Shown here in pieces: positions 35,499 to 45,196 of a stretch of 64,000 nucleotides of DNA (positions are counted from its first letter, which is position 1; every line of letters starts with the position of its first letter). The translations under genes and the position numbers were made by a program. Source of the stretch: Oceanipulchritudo coccoides. GTDB taxonomy: Bacteria > Verrucomicrobiota > Verrucomicrobiia > Opitutales > Oceanipulchritudinaceae. The stretch is from the NCBI RefSeq assembly GCF_010500615.1, contig NZ_JAAGNX010000001.1:945531-1009530 (forward strand), written 5' to 3'. The notes beneath the pieces were generated by a model. That model was not told the origin of the DNA. It ran no database searches and saw nothing but the letters and a program-made list of their open reading frames with translations.

Positions 35499-35526
35499 CC
35501 ACTTCATGCAAGGAAAAAGGAATGAA

Positions 35527-36921
35527 ATGGGATTAAGGAAAAAGAGGGTATTCTGGATTATTCTGTGGATGGGGTTTGCCTGTTCCTTTTTATGGACACT
35601 GGGGGCGGATCCGGGTGATGGGCGAGCCGGGGTGGGGCCCAATATCATTTTCATTCTGGCGGATGACCTTGGGTATGGTGACCTCGGGGTAACGGGGCAT
35701 CCTTATGCCAGAACGCCACACATTGACCGGCTCGCTGAAGAGGGCCTGCGCTTCAATCAGGCGTACATGTCGGGGGCTTGGTGCGCGCCAAGCCGGGCGG
35801 CAATCATGGGCGGGGTTTATCCAGCCCGGGGCTTCAATATCAACCGGGAATTGTCCCCTGAAAAGCCCTCCCTCACTTCACTCCTGAAGGGGGCTGGCTA
35901 CTCGACAGCGCATTTTGGCAAGTGGCATTTGGGAGGGAAAAACGCGCCTGCCCCGACTCCCGGGCAATACGGAATTGATGAAGCGCTCATTACCAACGGC
36001 AATGGACCGACATGGTCGCCAATAGAGCGCAATGATCCTCATTTCCGGGAGAAGACGACGGCGCGTTATATTGACTTAGCCATCGCGTTTGCCGGGCAAA
36101 ACCGTGATCGCCCATTTTTCATCAATTTGTGGCTTTACCCAACCCACTCCTACATTGATCCGACTGAAGAAATGCTCGCGGTTTATGAGGATCTGGACGT
36201 GGACATCAACGATTTCGAGAATCCCCTGCAGCGGGAATTCCTCGAATTTGTTGCCCAGCACGGGGACATACAGAAAGCGGTACGCGCCTATTGTGCCGAT
36301 ATTACGGCGATGGACACGGAGCTTGGGCGGCTCATGAAGGCATTGAAGGATATGAATCTGGATGAGCGAACGGTCGTAATTTTCACAAGCGACAACGGGC
36401 CCGGGCCGATCGTCAACCAGGATCTGGCGGGCCGGTATGTTGAGCACCCCACCTTGCTCAACAATACCGGCTCTGCCGGCCCATACCGTGACCGCAAATT
36501 ATCCCTGCATGACGGGGGAATTCACGCCCCGCTCATCCTGCGATGGCCAGGAAAGATTCCCGCGGGCATGGTGAATGACAGCACAGTGCTCGGGGGAGTG
36601 GATTTCCTTCCGACCCTTACCAATATGGCAGGCGTGAGTATTGAAGGAATCATGACGGACGGTGTCGACCTGACTGCTGCTGTTATGGGAGAAGTGGTCC
36701 AACGTGGAAAACCCCTGTTCTGGAATGATCGACCCGGTTGGTCCGCCCTGCGTGACGAGCAGTGGAAGGCCCACCTTCGGCGGGGACAATTCAAGTTGTT
36801 CGACCTCGCTTCAGATCCATCCGAATCGAACAACCTCGCTGCTGAATTTCCTCAAATCTCCGCACAATACCGGGCACAACTGGAGGCATTCGAGAAAGCG
36901 CTTCCCAAACGCGGAAAATAG
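35527..36921 (+). CDS. Type I sulfatase (CAPSR)
   Basis: A 464-aa exported sulfatase removing sulfate esters from a glycan. After a signal peptide (to about LGADP) comes NIIFILADDLGYGDLG (metal-binding D46/D47) and the formylglycine site C86 in AWCAPSRAAI. Further motifs are FGKWHLGGK, VVIFTSDNGPGP and YRDRKLSLHDGG then HAPLILRWPG. C86 must be converted to formylglycine by a sulfatase-maturing enzyme; none is encoded here. Start ATG 35527 is preferred over an in-frame ATG at 35506 because AAGGAAAAAGGA lies directly upstream of it and it gives a standard signal peptide. A second sulfatase follows after 9 bp. Confidence 0.9.
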   Translation: MGLRKKRVFWIILWMGFACSFLWTLGADPGDGRAGVGPNIIFILADDLGYGDLGVTGHPYARTPHIDRLAEEGLRFNQAYMSGAWCAPSRAAIMGGVYPARGFNINRELSPEKPSLTSLLKGAGYSTAHFGKWHLGGKNAPAPTPGQYGIDEALITNGNGPTWSPIERNDPHFREKTTARYIDLAIAFAGQNRDRPFFINLWLYPTHSYIDPTEEMLAVYEDLDVDINDFENPLQREFLEFVAQHGDIQKAVRAYCADITAMDTELGRLMKALKDMNLDERTVVIFTSDNGPGPIVNQDLAGRYVEHPTLLNNTGSAGPYRDRKLSLHDGGIHAPLILRWPGKIPAGMVNDSTVLGGVDFLPTLTNMAGVSIEGIMTDGVDLTAAVMGEVVQRGKPLFWNDRPGWSALRDEQWKAHLRRGQFKLFDLASDPSESNNLAAEFPQISAQYRAQLEAFEKALPKRGK

Positions 36922-36930
36922 GAAATAATA

Positions 36931-38346
36931 ATGACCAGTCCAACCAGATTCCTTTCGCTCATTTTCCTGTCCGGGTTTGTTTTTCTAATACCGGTTTCTG
37001 CCGAGGAGAAGGCTCCCTTAAACGTACTCCTCATTATGGTGGATGATCTACGCCCGGAGCTATCCTGTTATGGCGTTGGTGAGGTGGTCTCGCCGAATAT
37101 CGACCGGTTGGCCAGCCGAGGCATGCGTTTCAATAATGCTTATGCCCAGTACCCTGTCTGTAATCCCAGCCGGGCATCGCTGCTGACCGGTTGGCGACCC
37201 AACGAAGTGGGAATAGTGACGAACAATATTCCACTTCGGAAAGTCTGGCCGGACGTTGTGACCCTTCCCCAGATATTCCGCGAGAATGGCTATTTCACGG
37301 CCGGCTTTGGAAAAATTTTTCACCTTGGATTGAACGCTGATCAAGAGGTCACATTTTTTGAAGACCCCCAGTCCTTTGATATCTTTTATGATGCAAGACC
37401 AGATGCGTCTAAACTGGGCAAGACTGGAGAAGGCAGGAACTTGACAGACGGGCGTCTCGGATGGTGCCAATGGCTGGCCGCCAATGGCGATGATGAGGAT
37501 CAGGCTGATGGGCTCCTTGCAAAGGCTGCTATTAAGATTCTGAACGAAAAGCGTGATCGACCTTTCTTTATCGGTCTTGGTTTTCACAAGCCTCATGATC
37601 CATTTATCGCTCCCAAAAAGTACTTTGATCTTTATCCGGTGGAAGATGTTAAACTGGCTATTGAACCGGATAACCGATCACCGAGAGTTCGGCATGCCAT
37701 CCCAAACGAAAGGGATTTCAGCAGCTTTACGGACAAGGAGCGCAAGGAATTCAAGCGGGCCTACCAGGCATGTGTCAGTTTCACGGATGCGCAGATCGGA
37801 AAGGTCTTCTCTGCTATGGACAAACTGAATCTTTGGGATACGACAATCGTTATTCTAATGGGAGACCACGGTTACCATTTAGGTGAACATGATTGGTGGA
37901 ATAAGGTGACTGTTTATGAACTTGGAGCAAGGGCACCAATGGCAATCTGGGTTCCCGGGACAAAAGGGATGGGCCGTTCAACGGATGCCATCGTTGAATT
38001 TGTCGACCTCTATCCGACCCTCCTTGACCTGACGGGACTGAACAGCCCGCATAAATTGTCCGGTGTATCCGTACGACCGGTTTTTGATGATCCGGATTTG
38101 CCCGGGAAGCAAGCCGCCTTTACCCAAGTGAACAGGGGAAAGGTATATGGTAGGAGCGTAAGGACACGTGACTGGCGGTATACCGAGTGGGGAGAGACGG
38201 GTGAATTAGGCATCGAATTGTATAACAAACGATCGGATGACGGCGAATACTACAATCTCGCTGAATCGGAAAAACACTCAAACGTCCGCAAACACATGAA
38301 GCAGCTACTGTATGAGGGGTTTATCAAAAACCAAGAAGCCCATTGA
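36931..38346 (+). CDS. Type I sulfatase, iduronate-2-sulfatase-like (CNPSR)
   Basis: A 471-aa exported sulfatase with a signal peptide ending near PVSAE. NVLLIMVDDLRPELSCYG supplies the metal aspartates D38/D39; the formylglycine site is C77 in YPVCNPSRASLLTG. FGKIFHLG, IGLGFHKPHDPFIAPKKYFD and ILMGDHGYHLGEHDWWNK are the typical pattern of the iduronate-2-sulfatase-like subgroup, common in marine polysaccharide degraders. It starts 9 bp after the previous sulfatase stop, so the two are co-translated or closely co-transcribed. Convergent with the beta-helix gene on the minus strand. Confidence 0.92.
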   Translation: MTSPTRFLSLIFLSGFVFLIPVSAEEKAPLNVLLIMVDDLRPELSCYGVGEVVSPNIDRLASRGMRFNNAYAQYPVCNPSRASLLTGWRPNEVGIVTNNIPLRKVWPDVVTLPQIFRENGYFTAGFGKIFHLGLNADQEVTFFEDPQSFDIFYDARPDASKLGKTGEGRNLTDGRLGWCQWLAANGDDEDQADGLLAKAAIKILNEKRDRPFFIGLGFHKPHDPFIAPKKYFDLYPVEDVKLAIEPDNRSPRVRHAIPNERDFSSFTDKERKEFKRAYQACVSFTDAQIGKVFSAMDKLNLWDTTIVILMGDHGYHLGEHDWWNKVTVYELGARAPMAIWVPGTKGMGRSTDAIVEFVDLYPTLLDLTGLNSPHKLSGVSVRPVFDDPDLPGKQAAFTQVNRGKVYGRSVRTRDWRYTEWGETGELGIELYNKRSDDGEYYNLAESEKHSNVRKHMKQLLYEGFIKNQEAH

Positions 38347-38371
38347 TATTGTCTAATTCCTGCTCTCTTGG

Positions 38372-39688
38372 CTACTCAAAGACGTTGGCAAACATTTCCA
38401 CTTCCGCGTTGGAAGTGTTGGAGATCTGATCATTCCTGAAGAGGCAACCGGTAATTGTCCCGGCTATGAAATCGCCTTCGAGGGAAATCAGTTTCTTGGA
38501 GGGTTGCATGAACTCGGAGCCTGTCAGGATCATCCGCCCGTTTGTCGCCCGAATGCAGGGAAGCCCTTCCTCAAGCATATCCCAGTTATAGAAGTGACAT
38601 CCATTCACGATGAGGGTTGATGCCCCTTCTTGGACAATCTGCTCGGGAGTATCCTTGATCACCCAGAATCCGCTGTTGGAGATTTTTACCGGACCCTTGT
38701 TCTCCGGACCAATCTTGACTGTTCCCATGAACTGGCAATTGACAAATTGCACCCCGGCGTGGGGTTGTACCTGGTTGATCTGCACGGCAACCGGCCCAAC
38801 ATCCCCGCCCGACTGTACAACAAGTGCGTTGCCAGGGCGATGGCCAAAGTCATCAAAGAGAAAGCCGATCTTGGCGAAAATAACAAAGCAGTTGCTGATA
38901 TATTCCCAGTCGGTCTTGCCGATCTTGAAACCGATCAGGTTTGCCTTGAGGTAGGGAATCAGCATTTCGTTCCAGTAGCTGTCTTCCGAACCTTCATAAT
39001 CCGCGGGCGGAGCAGGCAGTTTGGGATCCAGGCCAATCCGTTTCCAAAGGTTGGGATTCAGATGGATATTCTCCATCCGCCCGACGTCATAACATTGGTC
39101 GACGTAAACACCAATCTTCAACGGACAGGCGAAAATATTGCGCAAGTAGTGCAGCTCATTAACCTTGGTTCCAGCATCAATCATCTTGTAGGGATTGGTC
39201 ATGGCGACATCGACGACCTGGCACATTTCGCCGTCGATCTGGATGGTCCAGGGATACGGAATGACGTTGGGTGGTGCCTGCTGTTCCGGGTAGTGGATCA
39301 TCAGGCGTGTGATGGTCGCATTAAATTTCAAGGTAATGGCCGGCTTGGCGTTTTCGTCTCCCTTTCCGCCGTAAATATAGAGGACTGTCCCAACGGGGTG
39401 TTGTGGATGTGGAATGGATTCATAGGAGCCCCTGAGGGTCACCCCGTCCGGAACAGTCAATGAGCCATCCAGGCGATAACGGCCTTCCGGCAGGTAACAG
39501 ACTCCGTTACCTTTGGCGGCCGCATGAAGGGCGGCTTGAATCGCCTTGGTGTCGTCCTTTTCACCGTTCCCGGCGGCCCCGAAGTCTTTCGCATTGATCT
39601 GCGTTGGAGGGGTCGAGCCAATGGCGTAGCCGGGCAGGCCCGCCAAAACGAGGATCAATAAGTGTGCAATAAGTTTTCTTTTATTCAT
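38372..39688 (-). CDS. Secreted pectate-lyase-superfamily (Pectate_lyase_3-like) protein
   Basis: A 438-aa exported protein with a signal peptide (to about YAIGS). INAKDFGAAGNGEKDDTKAI begins the Pectate_lyase_3-type parallel beta-helix, followed by YLPEGRYRLDGSLTVPDGVT and LRGSY. This opening is shared by polygalacturonase-like hydrolases, lyases and phage tail spikes; no family-specific catalytic residues are obvious, so only the fold is assigned. It begins 64 bp after the GH38 gene stop and is likely in the same unit. Confidence 0.75.
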   Translation of the reverse strand: MNKRKLIAHLLILVLAGLPGYAIGSTPPTQINAKDFGAAGNGEKDDTKAIQAALHAAAKGNGVCYLPEGRYRLDGSLTVPDGVTLRGSYESIPHPQHPVGTVLYIYGGKGDENAKPAITLKFNATITRLMIHYPEQQAPPNVIPYPWTIQIDGEMCQVVDVAMTNPYKMIDAGTKVNELHYLRNIFACPLKIGVYVDQCYDVGRMENIHLNPNLWKRIGLDPKLPAPPADYEGSEDSYWNEMLIPYLKANLIGFKIGKTDWEYISNCFVIFAKIGFLFDDFGHRPGNALVVQSGGDVGPVAVQINQVQPHAGVQFVNCQFMGTVKIGPENKGPVKISNSGFWVIKDTPEQIVQEGASTLIVNGCHFYNWDMLEEGLPCIRATNGRMILTGSEFMQPSKKLISLEGDFIAGTITGCLFRNDQISNTSNAEVEMFANVFE

Positions 39689-39752
39689 GGGATGTTCTAC
39701 TCTGGTTTTGTCAGTCCAATCCTTTGGACGATTCTTGTGATGAGTTCTGATT

Positions 39753-42566
39753 TCACTTAAGCATGATCGTCACGATCTTGCCCTTTTCCAAGGTTACGGA
39801 GAGTTGATTGTTTTCAACCGGTAGCGTTGCCAAATCCACTTCGTTCAGGTTGGTCATCGTGGCCTGCTTGACTGGAAAGCCCAATCGAATGTTTGTGCTC
39901 TGACTGGTCGCCGTTGGATTGAAAATCCTGAGAATAATGGCTTCCTCGTCTTCCGCTTTCTTGAAGGTTGAGAGGATGATCGAGTCGTTATCAATCTCGT
40001 AAAGGGAAACAGAGTGGGGGAGGTCCCCGGCGGCATTTCTGGAAATCTGCATAACCGCGGGTCTGGCGTTGAGCCGGTCCGCCTCGGGATAGGCTTTCCC
40101 CTCAATCCATGACCCTTTGTGGGGACAGATGGAATATTCGAATTCAAGGGTTTGCAGGATCTGGCTTCCCAGTTGATCGGGGAATTCCGCGGAAACCCGG
40201 GATTCCGTACAGATCCGGTTTCTTACCGCGCGGAAAAGGGTCAGGGCAATGGTCCTTCGTTCATCGTCCAGAAGCTGGAATTCCGTCAGGCAGTTGTTGA
40301 CAATAGAGAGCCCCGACTGGTCGTCACTGACAGAGCAAAAGACCCCTTGTGGACGAAGCGCCATTTCCGGGTAGTGTTTGCCAGCCTGATCCACTTCGTG
40401 GACCATGTGGCGCCTGTCGACTGTGAAGTGACCCGCCGCATCGGAAAAGTCCGCTTTGATGTCTGAGGGAATCATGACACGCAAGCGATGATCTTTTGCC
40501 TTGTTTTCAACCTTGGTCTTGATGCGTAACTGCCGCGCTCCCTTGGTCAGTGAGAGCTTGGATACGATCTTCATATCGACAAGATCCTCACTCCGTTTGC
40601 CGTAACCCTGGATATTTATCTTCCCGTATTCTGCCCTGGAAGGAATGCGCATGATTTTTTCGATACAAATTGTTCCCGAAAGCGGCCCGTTGTCCTCCAT
40701 CCAGATCCTCGACTCAAACCCGCGACTGCTGATGGCCTGGTTTTGACAGGGGGGGTAGTATGCCCAATAGTCCCCTGTGTCACCCTCGTCCTCAAAGGCA
40801 TGCATCCCGGTGATGCTTCGCTCGTTTGACTTGTCGGTCAGGTCAAATGTGCCGTCCGGATTGACCTCAACTTTAAGATTCTCGTTCTCGAGGATGTGGG
40901 TCCCGGTCCCGATAAGTCCTCCTTTGGATTTCCGCATTGCCGGCCACCATTCTTCCTCCCGCCAGAAAGTTTTTTCGTGGACTACCCGGACAACCTTGTA
41001 ACCACCTGCAGGAATGTTTCCTGAATCAAGGTATACTTCATGGCGGTCCACAAGGAATGGCCATGGTCTTGCCTCAATATCGTGCACCGGCTGCTTGTGT
41101 TCGTCCCTGGAGATCATCTGGACTTCCAATGGTGTGCCATCGGCTTCTTCCGCGCCGATCGCCCAGACGTTTTCTTCCTGTGGGGTATCGACTGCCAGGC
41201 GGATGACTTCCCGGACAGGCCTTGGCTGGGGGTTGTGTATCAGAAGCAATTGGTCTTTCTCCCCAAATTCCGAGAGGTCCAGGCGTTTTATAAGGGCTGC
41301 AACGGTATCGTCATAAATTGTTTCCCCGATTTCCAACGCTTGATTCAATCTGTAGATATTGTCCTCAACAGTCTTGTCCTGAGTGACACCGTTGATGGAG
41401 TCGTGGGCGTGGGCCTTGAGAAGATACTCCCACCCTTTTTCAAGGAATTTTTCCGGGTATGAATGGCCATTCATGAACAAGCAGGCCGCAAGCGGCTCTG
41501 TCCGGCGGATCATGACGTTCTCGGCCTTTTTGTTCAGCTGCTTGATATGAATACGCGTGGCCAAGGCATTTGCGGATGCCCCGCACGGCTCCCCATCGCG
41601 GAGCTCCCCGTCGACAACGGGAACCTTGCTCCTGTCAATGCGTTCCTCAAGGCCCTTGAAGTACTCCTCAAGGGACCCCATCCTGAACTCAATATCTGGG
41701 TGGGCTTCATTACAGTCCCGCACCATCCGGGGCAGATGGGGGTTGGGGGTTGAAAAATCGCAACCACACATCAGGAGACGCCAGTCCTGGGCCATGGTCT
41801 TGTCCATGTTATCCCAGGTGCGCTGCGCCGCGGCCTTCACGTTTTCCTTGAAGTAGCCTTGCTCGTGATCAATCCGGAAGTAATCCGTGCGTGCCTGGTC
41901 TGCATCTGCACGATGATAGGCAAGGCCTGTCTCGCCCCACTTCCACGCATACACATTGTCGTCGTATTGATTATTGAGACGGACCGGAAAATGTAGGTAA
42001 AAGTATCCGTTTTGTCGACCAAAGTGCCCCAGCCGTGAGGCCAGAACCGTTGATCCGTCCGGGGCAGTCCAGAGGAATTCGCAATGTGGTGCCCGCTCTT
42101 CCGATACCTTTTTGGCCGCCACCGCGTACTTGATTCCCAGACTTTCGTATATCTGGGGAAACTGAGCGGTCTGTCCCCATCCGAATGTATGATAAGCAAT
42201 CGGGTTATATCCACCAAACTCATCCGCGTAGCGGATACCTTTCAAAAGGCTCCTCAGGAGGCATTCCCCCGAAACTGGAAAGAGGTCCGGCAGCGTATAC
42301 CAGGGCCCGATCCAAAGCCTGCCTGCCTTCACCTGCGCTTCGATCCGGCCACGGTTTTCCGGCCGGATTTCCAGGTAGTCCTGCAGGCAAACAGTTTGCC
42401 CGTCCAATAAAAATCCAGCATACCCTTCATCGGTCTCAAGAATCTCCAACAGCCAGTCCATGAACTCCAGAAGCAATGAGCGGTTTTTATAGATCGGATA
42501 CCGCCATTCGCGGTCCCAGTGGGTATGCCCGACGACGATCGCTGTTTGCTTGCTTTCCTTCTGCAT
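39753..42566 (-). CDS. GH38-family alpha-mannosidase-like protein lacking the usual nucleophile Asp
   Basis: A 937-aa cytoplasmic protein without signal peptide. GH38 features: zinc ligands in GHTHWDREW (H16, D18), FLLDGQTVCLQDYLEIRPEN, RLWIGPWYTLPD and the fourth zinc ligand H388 in AHDSINGVTQDKTVEDN. The third ligand and catalytic nucleophile of the family is the Asp of a PDxFGH-type motif; here the aligned segment is AYHTFGWGQTAQFPQI (124-139), with no Asp. Activity as a normal alpha-mannosidase is therefore doubtful, or the subfamily works differently. Start ATG 42566 has AAGGAG seven bases upstream; a longer in-frame start at 42605 would overlap the operator region. Confidence 0.83.
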   Translation of the reverse strand: MQKESKQTAIVVGHTHWDREWRYPIYKNRSLLLEFMDWLLEILETDEGYAGFLLDGQTVCLQDYLEIRPENRGRIEAQVKAGRLWIGPWYTLPDLFPVSGECLLRSLLKGIRYADEFGGYNPIAYHTFGWGQTAQFPQIYESLGIKYAVAAKKVSEERAPHCEFLWTAPDGSTVLASRLGHFGRQNGYFYLHFPVRLNNQYDDNVYAWKWGETGLAYHRADADQARTDYFRIDHEQGYFKENVKAAAQRTWDNMDKTMAQDWRLLMCGCDFSTPNPHLPRMVRDCNEAHPDIEFRMGSLEEYFKGLEERIDRSKVPVVDGELRDGEPCGASANALATRIHIKQLNKKAENVMIRRTEPLAACLFMNGHSYPEKFLEKGWEYLLKAHAHDSINGVTQDKTVEDNIYRLNQALEIGETIYDDTVAALIKRLDLSEFGEKDQLLLIHNPQPRPVREVIRLAVDTPQEENVWAIGAEEADGTPLEVQMISRDEHKQPVHDIEARPWPFLVDRHEVYLDSGNIPAGGYKVVRVVHEKTFWREEEWWPAMRKSKGGLIGTGTHILENENLKVEVNPDGTFDLTDKSNERSITGMHAFEDEGDTGDYWAYYPPCQNQAISSRGFESRIWMEDNGPLSGTICIEKIMRIPSRAEYGKINIQGYGKRSEDLVDMKIVSKLSLTKGARQLRIKTKVENKAKDHRLRVMIPSDIKADFSDAAGHFTVDRRHMVHEVDQAGKHYPEMALRPQGVFCSVSDDQSGLSIVNNCLTEFQLLDDERRTIALTLFRAVRNRICTESRVSAEFPDQLGSQILQTLEFEYSICPHKGSWIEGKAYPEADRLNARPAVMQISRNAAGDLPHSVSLYEIDNDSIILSTFKKAEDEEAIILRIFNPTATSQSTNIRLGFPVKQATMTNLNEVDLATLPVENNQLSVTLEKGKIVTIMLK

Positions 42567-42610
42567 AGGGTTCTCCTTTTTAACTTGACCGGTTCTGTCA
42601 ACCACAAAGA

Positions 42611-42624
42611 GTAAAACGTTTAAC
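42611..42624. promoter_or_regulatory. LacI-type operator between GH38 unit and HAD/sulfatase unit
   Basis: GTAAAACGTTTAAC, core at 42614-42621, in the short divergent region. It is 10 bp from the HAD start (42632) and 45 bp from the GH38 start (42566). A TTGACA on the minus strand (42601-42596) and TTGACC on the plus strand (42585-42590) could be -35 boxes, but no convincing -10 boxes were found. Confidence 0.55.
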
Positions 42625-42631
42625 TAACTAC

Positions 42632-43630
42632 ATGAACAAAGTGCAATATCCGAATTTAGGCGAGACAAATCCAGCGCTTGGGCTGCAGAGCCTTGAACGA
42701 ACATCGGACAATCGATTCTTTGTGGGTGAAGGAGGCGTGGGCGCCATTGGGGCGACTGGGGATGGCAAAGTTGAATTTGTCGGGTTCGAGGAACATACCC
42801 TTGCCCTGGTCAAATCGGCAATGGGATATCCAGCCTATTATCCTGTTGATGCTCTGGGAGAAGAGAGACCTTTAAAGGCGGTATTGATGGATCTCGACGG
42901 GACGACCGTGCACAGTGAATCGTTCTGGATCTGGATCATTGAGAGGAGTATCGGGAGTTTGCTTGGCAAGAAAAGCTTTCAGTTGGAAGAAGAGGATATT
43001 CCGTACGTTTCAGGCCACTCGGTTTCCGAGCACTTGCAGTATTGCATTGAAAAGTACTGTCCGGATAAGCTGCTCGAAACGGCGCGAGCCCATTACTTCA
43101 AACACACGCATCGGGAAATGCAGTTGATCCTCGAAGGCAAGGGCAGGGAGGGAGCTTTTGAACCATCACCGGGGATCAAGCCGTTTCTTGAGGAATTGAA
43201 AGCCATGGGCTTGAAAATCGGGCTGGTTACTTCCGGGCTATACGAAAAGGCCTATCCGGAGATACTCGATGCTTTCCGGACCCTTGGAATGGGGGATCCC
43301 GCAGATTTTTATGATGCCATCATCACGGCGGGCCATGCCCTCCGCAAGGGGCAGTCAGGAACGCTTGGGGAATTGTCTCCAAAGCCACATCCATGGTTGT
43401 ATGCGGAAACCTTCCGTGTGGGCCTTGGAATGGATTACCATGAACGGAATGCAGTTATCGGTATTGAAGACAGCGGGGCTGGGGTGGTCTCCATACGCCT
43501 GGCCGGAATGCAGGCCTGGGGGATTGGTGGCGGCAATATCGAGCAATCAGGAACCAAGGGGCTTTGCAGTGAGTTCTCGAATGATTTTGAAGGGCTTCTC
43601 AAACGGATACGCCTGCGGGCAGAGGCCTGA
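42632..43630 (+). CDS. HAD-superfamily phosphatase with unusual N-terminal extension
   Basis: A 332-aa cytoplasmic protein. Residues about 82-325 form a HAD subclass I domain: motif I LMDLDGTTVHSE (nucleophile first Asp), motif II LVTSG, the lysine in SPKPHPW and motif IV IGIEDSGAGV. This set is typical of beta-phosphoglucomutase-like sugar-phosphate phosphatases. The first 80 residues have no counterpart in standard HAD proteins and read as glycine-rich sequence followed by VEFVGFEEHTLALVKSAMGY. No good ribosome site precedes ATG 42632. The operator is 10 bp upstream. A role in processing sugar phosphates from the released monosaccharides is inferred. Confidence 0.75.
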   Translation: MNKVQYPNLGETNPALGLQSLERTSDNRFFVGEGGVGAIGATGDGKVEFVGFEEHTLALVKSAMGYPAYYPVDALGEERPLKAVLMDLDGTTVHSESFWIWIIERSIGSLLGKKSFQLEEEDIPYVSGHSVSEHLQYCIEKYCPDKLLETARAHYFKHTHREMQLILEGKGREGAFEPSPGIKPFLEELKAMGLKIGLVTSGLYEKAYPEILDAFRTLGMGDPADFYDAIITAGHALRKGQSGTLGELSPKPHPWLYAETFRVGLGMDYHERNAVIGIEDSGAGVVSIRLAGMQAWGIGGGNIEQSGTKGLCSEFSNDFEGLLKRIRLRAEA

Positions 43631-43668
43631 TTGGATAAGCACTGGAACAAGGGAAAGGGAAAATTTAA

Positions 43669-45165
43669 ATGAAGTTGAAATTTAACTACAGCTTCATGCT
43701 GATTGTTCTTCTTCTCCAGACAGGTATTCTTTCGGCAGACGACCAGCAGCCGAACATTGTCATGTTTGTTGTGGACGACATGTGTGACTGGATCGGGCCG
43801 ATGGGTCATGCGCAGGCCATTACGCCGAATATGGATCGGCTGGCAGATCAGGGAATCACTTTTCAGGACGCTCATACACCGGGGATTTTCTGTGCTCCAG
43901 CGAGGTCTGCGATATTTACGGGACGCCTGGCATCCAGGACAGGCTGCTACCGTACTCAGGTTTATTTTCAAACCCGGCCCGAGCTCAGGCCCCTTCAAGT
44001 ACAGTTGCAGGCGTGTGGGTACGCGACCTTCGGTGCCGGGAAGCTCTTCCATCATCCGGCCGGATATGTTGATTTGCGGGGCTGGGACAGCTTTTTTCTA
44101 CGGGATGAAAAGCTGAAGGAGAAAGGCTGGGACTTGCAAACCTGGACTGTGGATAGTCCCATCCTTCCAGACCCTTACCCAAGCAGCATTTTCAACCATG
44201 ATCGAAAGCCGGCGAACAAGTTTTTCATGGAATGGGGGAAGATCCTTGATGAAAATGAGGAGCTGATGGCCGACACCCTCCGGACCAACTGGGCCTGTGA
44301 TCTCGTCTCAAAAGAACACGGGAAGCCGTTCTTTGTCGCGGTGGGATTATACACGCCGCATTTCCCGAATTATGTGCCGGAAAAATATTTCGACCTATAT
44401 GATCCCGAGACGATCGAACACCCCCCTTACTTCGAATGGGATCTGGAGGATCTACCGCCTGCCATAAAGCGGGCCAAGACTGCGCGAAGCGCCATTCACA
44501 AGCGCTTGGAACAACTGGACGCCGTTGAAGACGCGATTCACGGCTATCTTGCCAGTATTTCCTATGCGGACGCCATGCTTGGACGCTTGCTTGATGCGAT
44601 TGCATCCGGGCCCAATGCAGACAACACCATCGTTGTTCTATGGAGTGATCATGGCTACCACCACGGGGAAAAATTTGACTGGGGAAAACACACTTTATGG
44701 GAGCGCACGACAAATGTACCTTTCATGTGGATGGGGCCCGGAATTGCCCGCGGAGAAAGCATAGAAACCACAGTGAGCTTGATCGATATCATGCCGACTC
44801 TTCTCGACTATTCCGGCGCTACTGCTGATGCCGGAGCTGACGGAATCTCCTTGCGTGAAGTTCTGGATGATCCAGGCAAGGCGGTTGAGCGCAATGTCGT
44901 CGTGCCTGGCATGCAACCCGGTGAATATGCCATTGTAAGCAACGACTGGCGCTATATCCACTATGCCGATGGCACAGAGGAACTCTACAACCTTGATCGT
45001 GACCCCAATGAGTGGTTCAACATGGCTGGCCTTGAGGGCTTGTCGGTGGTCATGGAAGAGCTGCGGAAATCCGCGCCAGTAACGTGGGCTGAACCCGGCC
45101 CGGAGAGAAACCGGTTAAGGTTGATTACCGAAGGCCGGGAATTTCACTGGATCACTAAAAAGTAG
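43669..45165 (+). CDS. Type I sulfatase, iduronate-2-sulfatase-like (CAPAR)
   Basis: A 498-aa exported sulfatase, signal peptide to about ILSAD. VMFVVDDMCDWIGPMG holds the metal aspartates D36/D37, and the modification site is C75 in GIFCAPARSAIFTG. The fourth position of the C-x-P-S-R motif is Ala here (CAPAR), a less common but tolerated variant. IVVLWSDHGYHHGEKFDWGK and HTLWERTTNVPFMW are the usual later motifs. It starts 38 bp after the HAD gene and is probably in the same unit. Confidence 0.88.
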   Translation: MKLKFNYSFMLIVLLLQTGILSADDQQPNIVMFVVDDMCDWIGPMGHAQAITPNMDRLADQGITFQDAHTPGIFCAPARSAIFTGRLASRTGCYRTQVYFQTRPELRPLQVQLQACGYATFGAGKLFHHPAGYVDLRGWDSFFLRDEKLKEKGWDLQTWTVDSPILPDPYPSSIFNHDRKPANKFFMEWGKILDENEELMADTLRTNWACDLVSKEHGKPFFVAVGLYTPHFPNYVPEKYFDLYDPETIEHPPYFEWDLEDLPPAIKRAKTARSAIHKRLEQLDAVEDAIHGYLASISYADAMLGRLLDAIASGPNADNTIVVLWSDHGYHHGEKFDWGKHTLWERTTNVPFMWMGPGIARGESIETTVSLIDIMPTLLDYSGATADAGADGISLREVLDDPGKAVERNVVVPGMQPGEYAIVSNDWRYIHYADGTEELYNLDRDPNEWFNMAGLEGLSVVMEELRKSAPVTWAEPGPERNRLRLITEGREFHWITKK

Positions 45166-45196
45166 TTCCTTAAAGGATACATCGATCTGCCTGCGG

